DNA of 52,320 nucleotides, taken from positions 1 to 52,320 of the forward strand of contig CAKUIK010000013.1 of assembly GCA_934661005.1 (NCBI GenBank). The letters are read 5' to 3'. This document shows positions 51,229 to 52,320 of the stretch, piece by piece. Position numbers and translations under genes: made by a program. Positions within the stretch are counted from its first letter, which is position 1; each line of letters begins with the position of its first letter. Source of the stretch: an uncultured Slackia sp. (GTDB lineage: Bacteria > Actinomycetota > Coriobacteriia > Coriobacteriales > Eggerthellaceae). The notes under the pieces are model-generated. The model was not told the origin of the DNA. It ran no database searches and saw nothing but the letters and a program-made list of their open reading frames with translations.

Positions 51229-51855
51229 CTAATCCTCCTTCGGTGTGCCGTAGGTGAAGTAACCACCTGCAGTGTGAGGCTCGGGCTCAGAAGCGGGCTG
51301 CTCGACGTGTGCCACGGGGGCAGAAACGGCGGGAGCAGCAGCCTGATCGACTTCGACGGCGCCGGGGAATTCAGCAGGAGCCGCAGCTTCAGCCGCAGCG
51401 GCAAGCTTGGCCGACTCGTCGGAAGCCTTCTTGCCCGAAAGAGCCCCGCGAAGCTTTTCGGATGCCGCATTCACGATTTTCAACGGCGCATTCGCGACGG
51501 TATCAACCGCTTCAGTCGCAGAAGCCGCCGAACCGGTAATGGCATCGACGTTCTCCAGAATGCCGTCAAGACGCATGATTTCCAAGTTCGCAGCATCAAC
51601 GGCCAGCGAGGCGCGCTCAACCAGGGGGTCAACGCGGTCAACCGCAGGTTTGATGGAAGTGGTCATTTCCTTGGCGTCGGCGGCGACTGATCGCACGTCG
51701 TCGAGAATGGGCTTCACCGTAGTCTCGAGCGTTTCCACCGTTTTGCGCGTGCGACGCAGCACCAGCACGAGCTCAACAATCGCCCATACCAGCGCGATGC
51801 CCACAATCACAAACACGACAGGAAGAATGACTTCCGAGATGAATTCGGTGTCCAT
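51229..51855 (-). CDS. DUF948-like single-pass membrane protein
   Basis: 208 residues. One N-terminal membrane helix (about 8-32, VILPVVFVIVGIALVWAIVELV) is followed by a basic RRTRKT and a long helical region of spaced heptads (VETLETTVKPILDDVRSVAA), as in DUF948 proteins, then an Ala/Glu-rich tail ending GGYFTYGTPKED. ATG 51855 (AAGGG upstream) is chosen; an upstream TTG at 51870 is possible. It sits between rarA and the AI-2E-type gene. The function is not known; a role in envelope organisation is only a guess. Confidence 0.75.
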   Translation of the reverse strand: MDTEFISEVILPVVFVIVGIALVWAIVELVLVLRRTRKTVETLETTVKPILDDVRSVAADAKEMTTSIKPAVDRVDPLVERASLAVDAANLEIMRLDGILENVDAITGSAASATEAVDTVANAPLKIVNAASEKLRGALSGKKASDESAKLAAAAEAAAPAEFPGAVEVDQAAAPAVSAPVAHVEQPASEPEPHTAGGYFTYGTPKED

Positions 51856-52049
51856 GGCGTTTCCCTTCAATAGCGCGCCCGCATGGCGCCCGTTTAGTCC
51901 TCTTGAATAATACCAGCATGCGCCGATGCCCGCATACGCGAAGCTCCGCGTTTCCGCACCGTTAAAGAAGCCTTCCCGTCAACGGCGCACCTGCCGAGCG
52001 CAACGGTGCCCCGCTGCGCGAGCCGGCAAGCCAATCGCCCTCCCACTCG

Positions 52050-52320
52050 CTATTCGCCCTTCTGCAGCTTCGCGGCGCGCGCGGCGCGATCGCGCGAAGT
52101 GGCATCAATCCGATAGGCCTCCCAGCCCGACTCGCTTGGCTGATAGAAGCATCCGCGCTCCAGGCCATCGGGCAAATAGCGCTGCTCGACCCAATGACCC
52201 GGATAATTGTGCGGATATTTATACTCACCATAGTTTTCCGACCCTGGGCGATGTCGGTCGCGCAAATAGCTCGGCACGTCGCGCTTCGGACCATGGCGCA
52301 CTTCCGAAAGCGCCGCATCG
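52050..52320 (-). CDS. rarA: Replication-associated recombination protein RarA, C-terminal part
   Basis: The gene runs in from the window edge; 89 codons are visible, reading ALSEVRHGPKRDVPSYLRDR, then a GENYGEYKYPHNYPGHWVEQ-type segment, RYLPDGLERGCFYQPSESGW and a stop at 52050. The YKYPHNYPGHWVEQRYLPD stretch is a hallmark of the RarA/MgsA AAA+ ATPase C-terminus, which acts at stalled replication forks. The ATPase domain is outside the window. Confidence 0.85.
   Translation of the reverse strand, partial: DAALSEVRHGPKRDVPSYLRDRHRPGSENYGEYKYPHNYPGHWVEQRYLPDGLERGCFYQPSESGWEAYRIDATSRDRAARAAKLQKGE

Overview
The window looks like a chromosomal segment of a high-GC Gram-positive anaerobe of the class Coriobacteriia (Eggerthellaceae-like; genus not resolvable from sequence). 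Three things point there: two many-transmembrane regulators with a C-terminal LuxR helix-turn-helix (3827-5362, 15007-16470), a Tat-exported flavin/Fe-S 'old yellow enzyme' reductase transcribed divergently from one of them, and a general codon and GC style with G-rich ribosome binding sites. Most genes are on the minus strand. No tRNA, rRNA or CRISPR array was seen.

Layout. 1-113: edge of an IS3-type element. 500-3620: an Fe-S assembly pair (scaffold 1839-2453, cysteine desulfurase 628-1833), the tail of a second, decayed desulfurase, and an acidic Ala-rich protein. 3.8-7.0 kb: a membrane LuxR regulator and a zinc-ribbon membrane protein. 7.2-12 kb: a DUF554 protein, an MFS exporter and a VanR/VanS-like two-component pair without resistance genes. 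12.5-18.1 kb: the reductase/regulator pair and a HemW-like radical SAM gene with a structured leader. 18.3-25.3 kb: an MFS symporter, two large hairpin elements, uvrB, coaE, a DAHP synthase and an orphan HipA-like kinase. 25.6-28.9 kb: biotin carboxylase plus a carboxyltransferase/BCCP fusion, probably a two-subunit pyruvate carboxylase. 30.2-38.8 kb: a cluster of zinc-ribbon proteins, a lipoprotein, a three-gene sensory operon with a degenerate kinase, and an SPFH protein with three zinc ribbons. 39.8-52.3 kb: a housekeeping run on the minus strand, rarA, DUF948-like, AI-2E-type permease, alaS, ruvX, mltG, yqeG, aroC, aroK, pepP and efp, with one small plus-strand gene.

Non-coding DNA is unusually rich. 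Two copies of a 222-bp palindromic element with 50-bp arms lie at 29.6 and 39.1 kb. At least four 140-180-bp hairpins lie at 19.8-20.1 and 46.1-46.5 kb; in the first pair the loops are alike while the perfect stems differ in sequence.

Functional themes are central metabolism (pyruvate carboxylation, shikimate pathway, CoA, Fe-S), envelope sensing (three phosphorelay or membrane regulators, SPFH/zinc-ribbon cluster) and small-molecule reduction and transport. The strongest candidates for something new are the chorismate synthase lacking its catalytic histidines, the SPFH/zinc-ribbon/pseudokinase cluster, the divergent Tat-lipoprotein reductase with its apparently leaderless regulator, and the hairpin elements.
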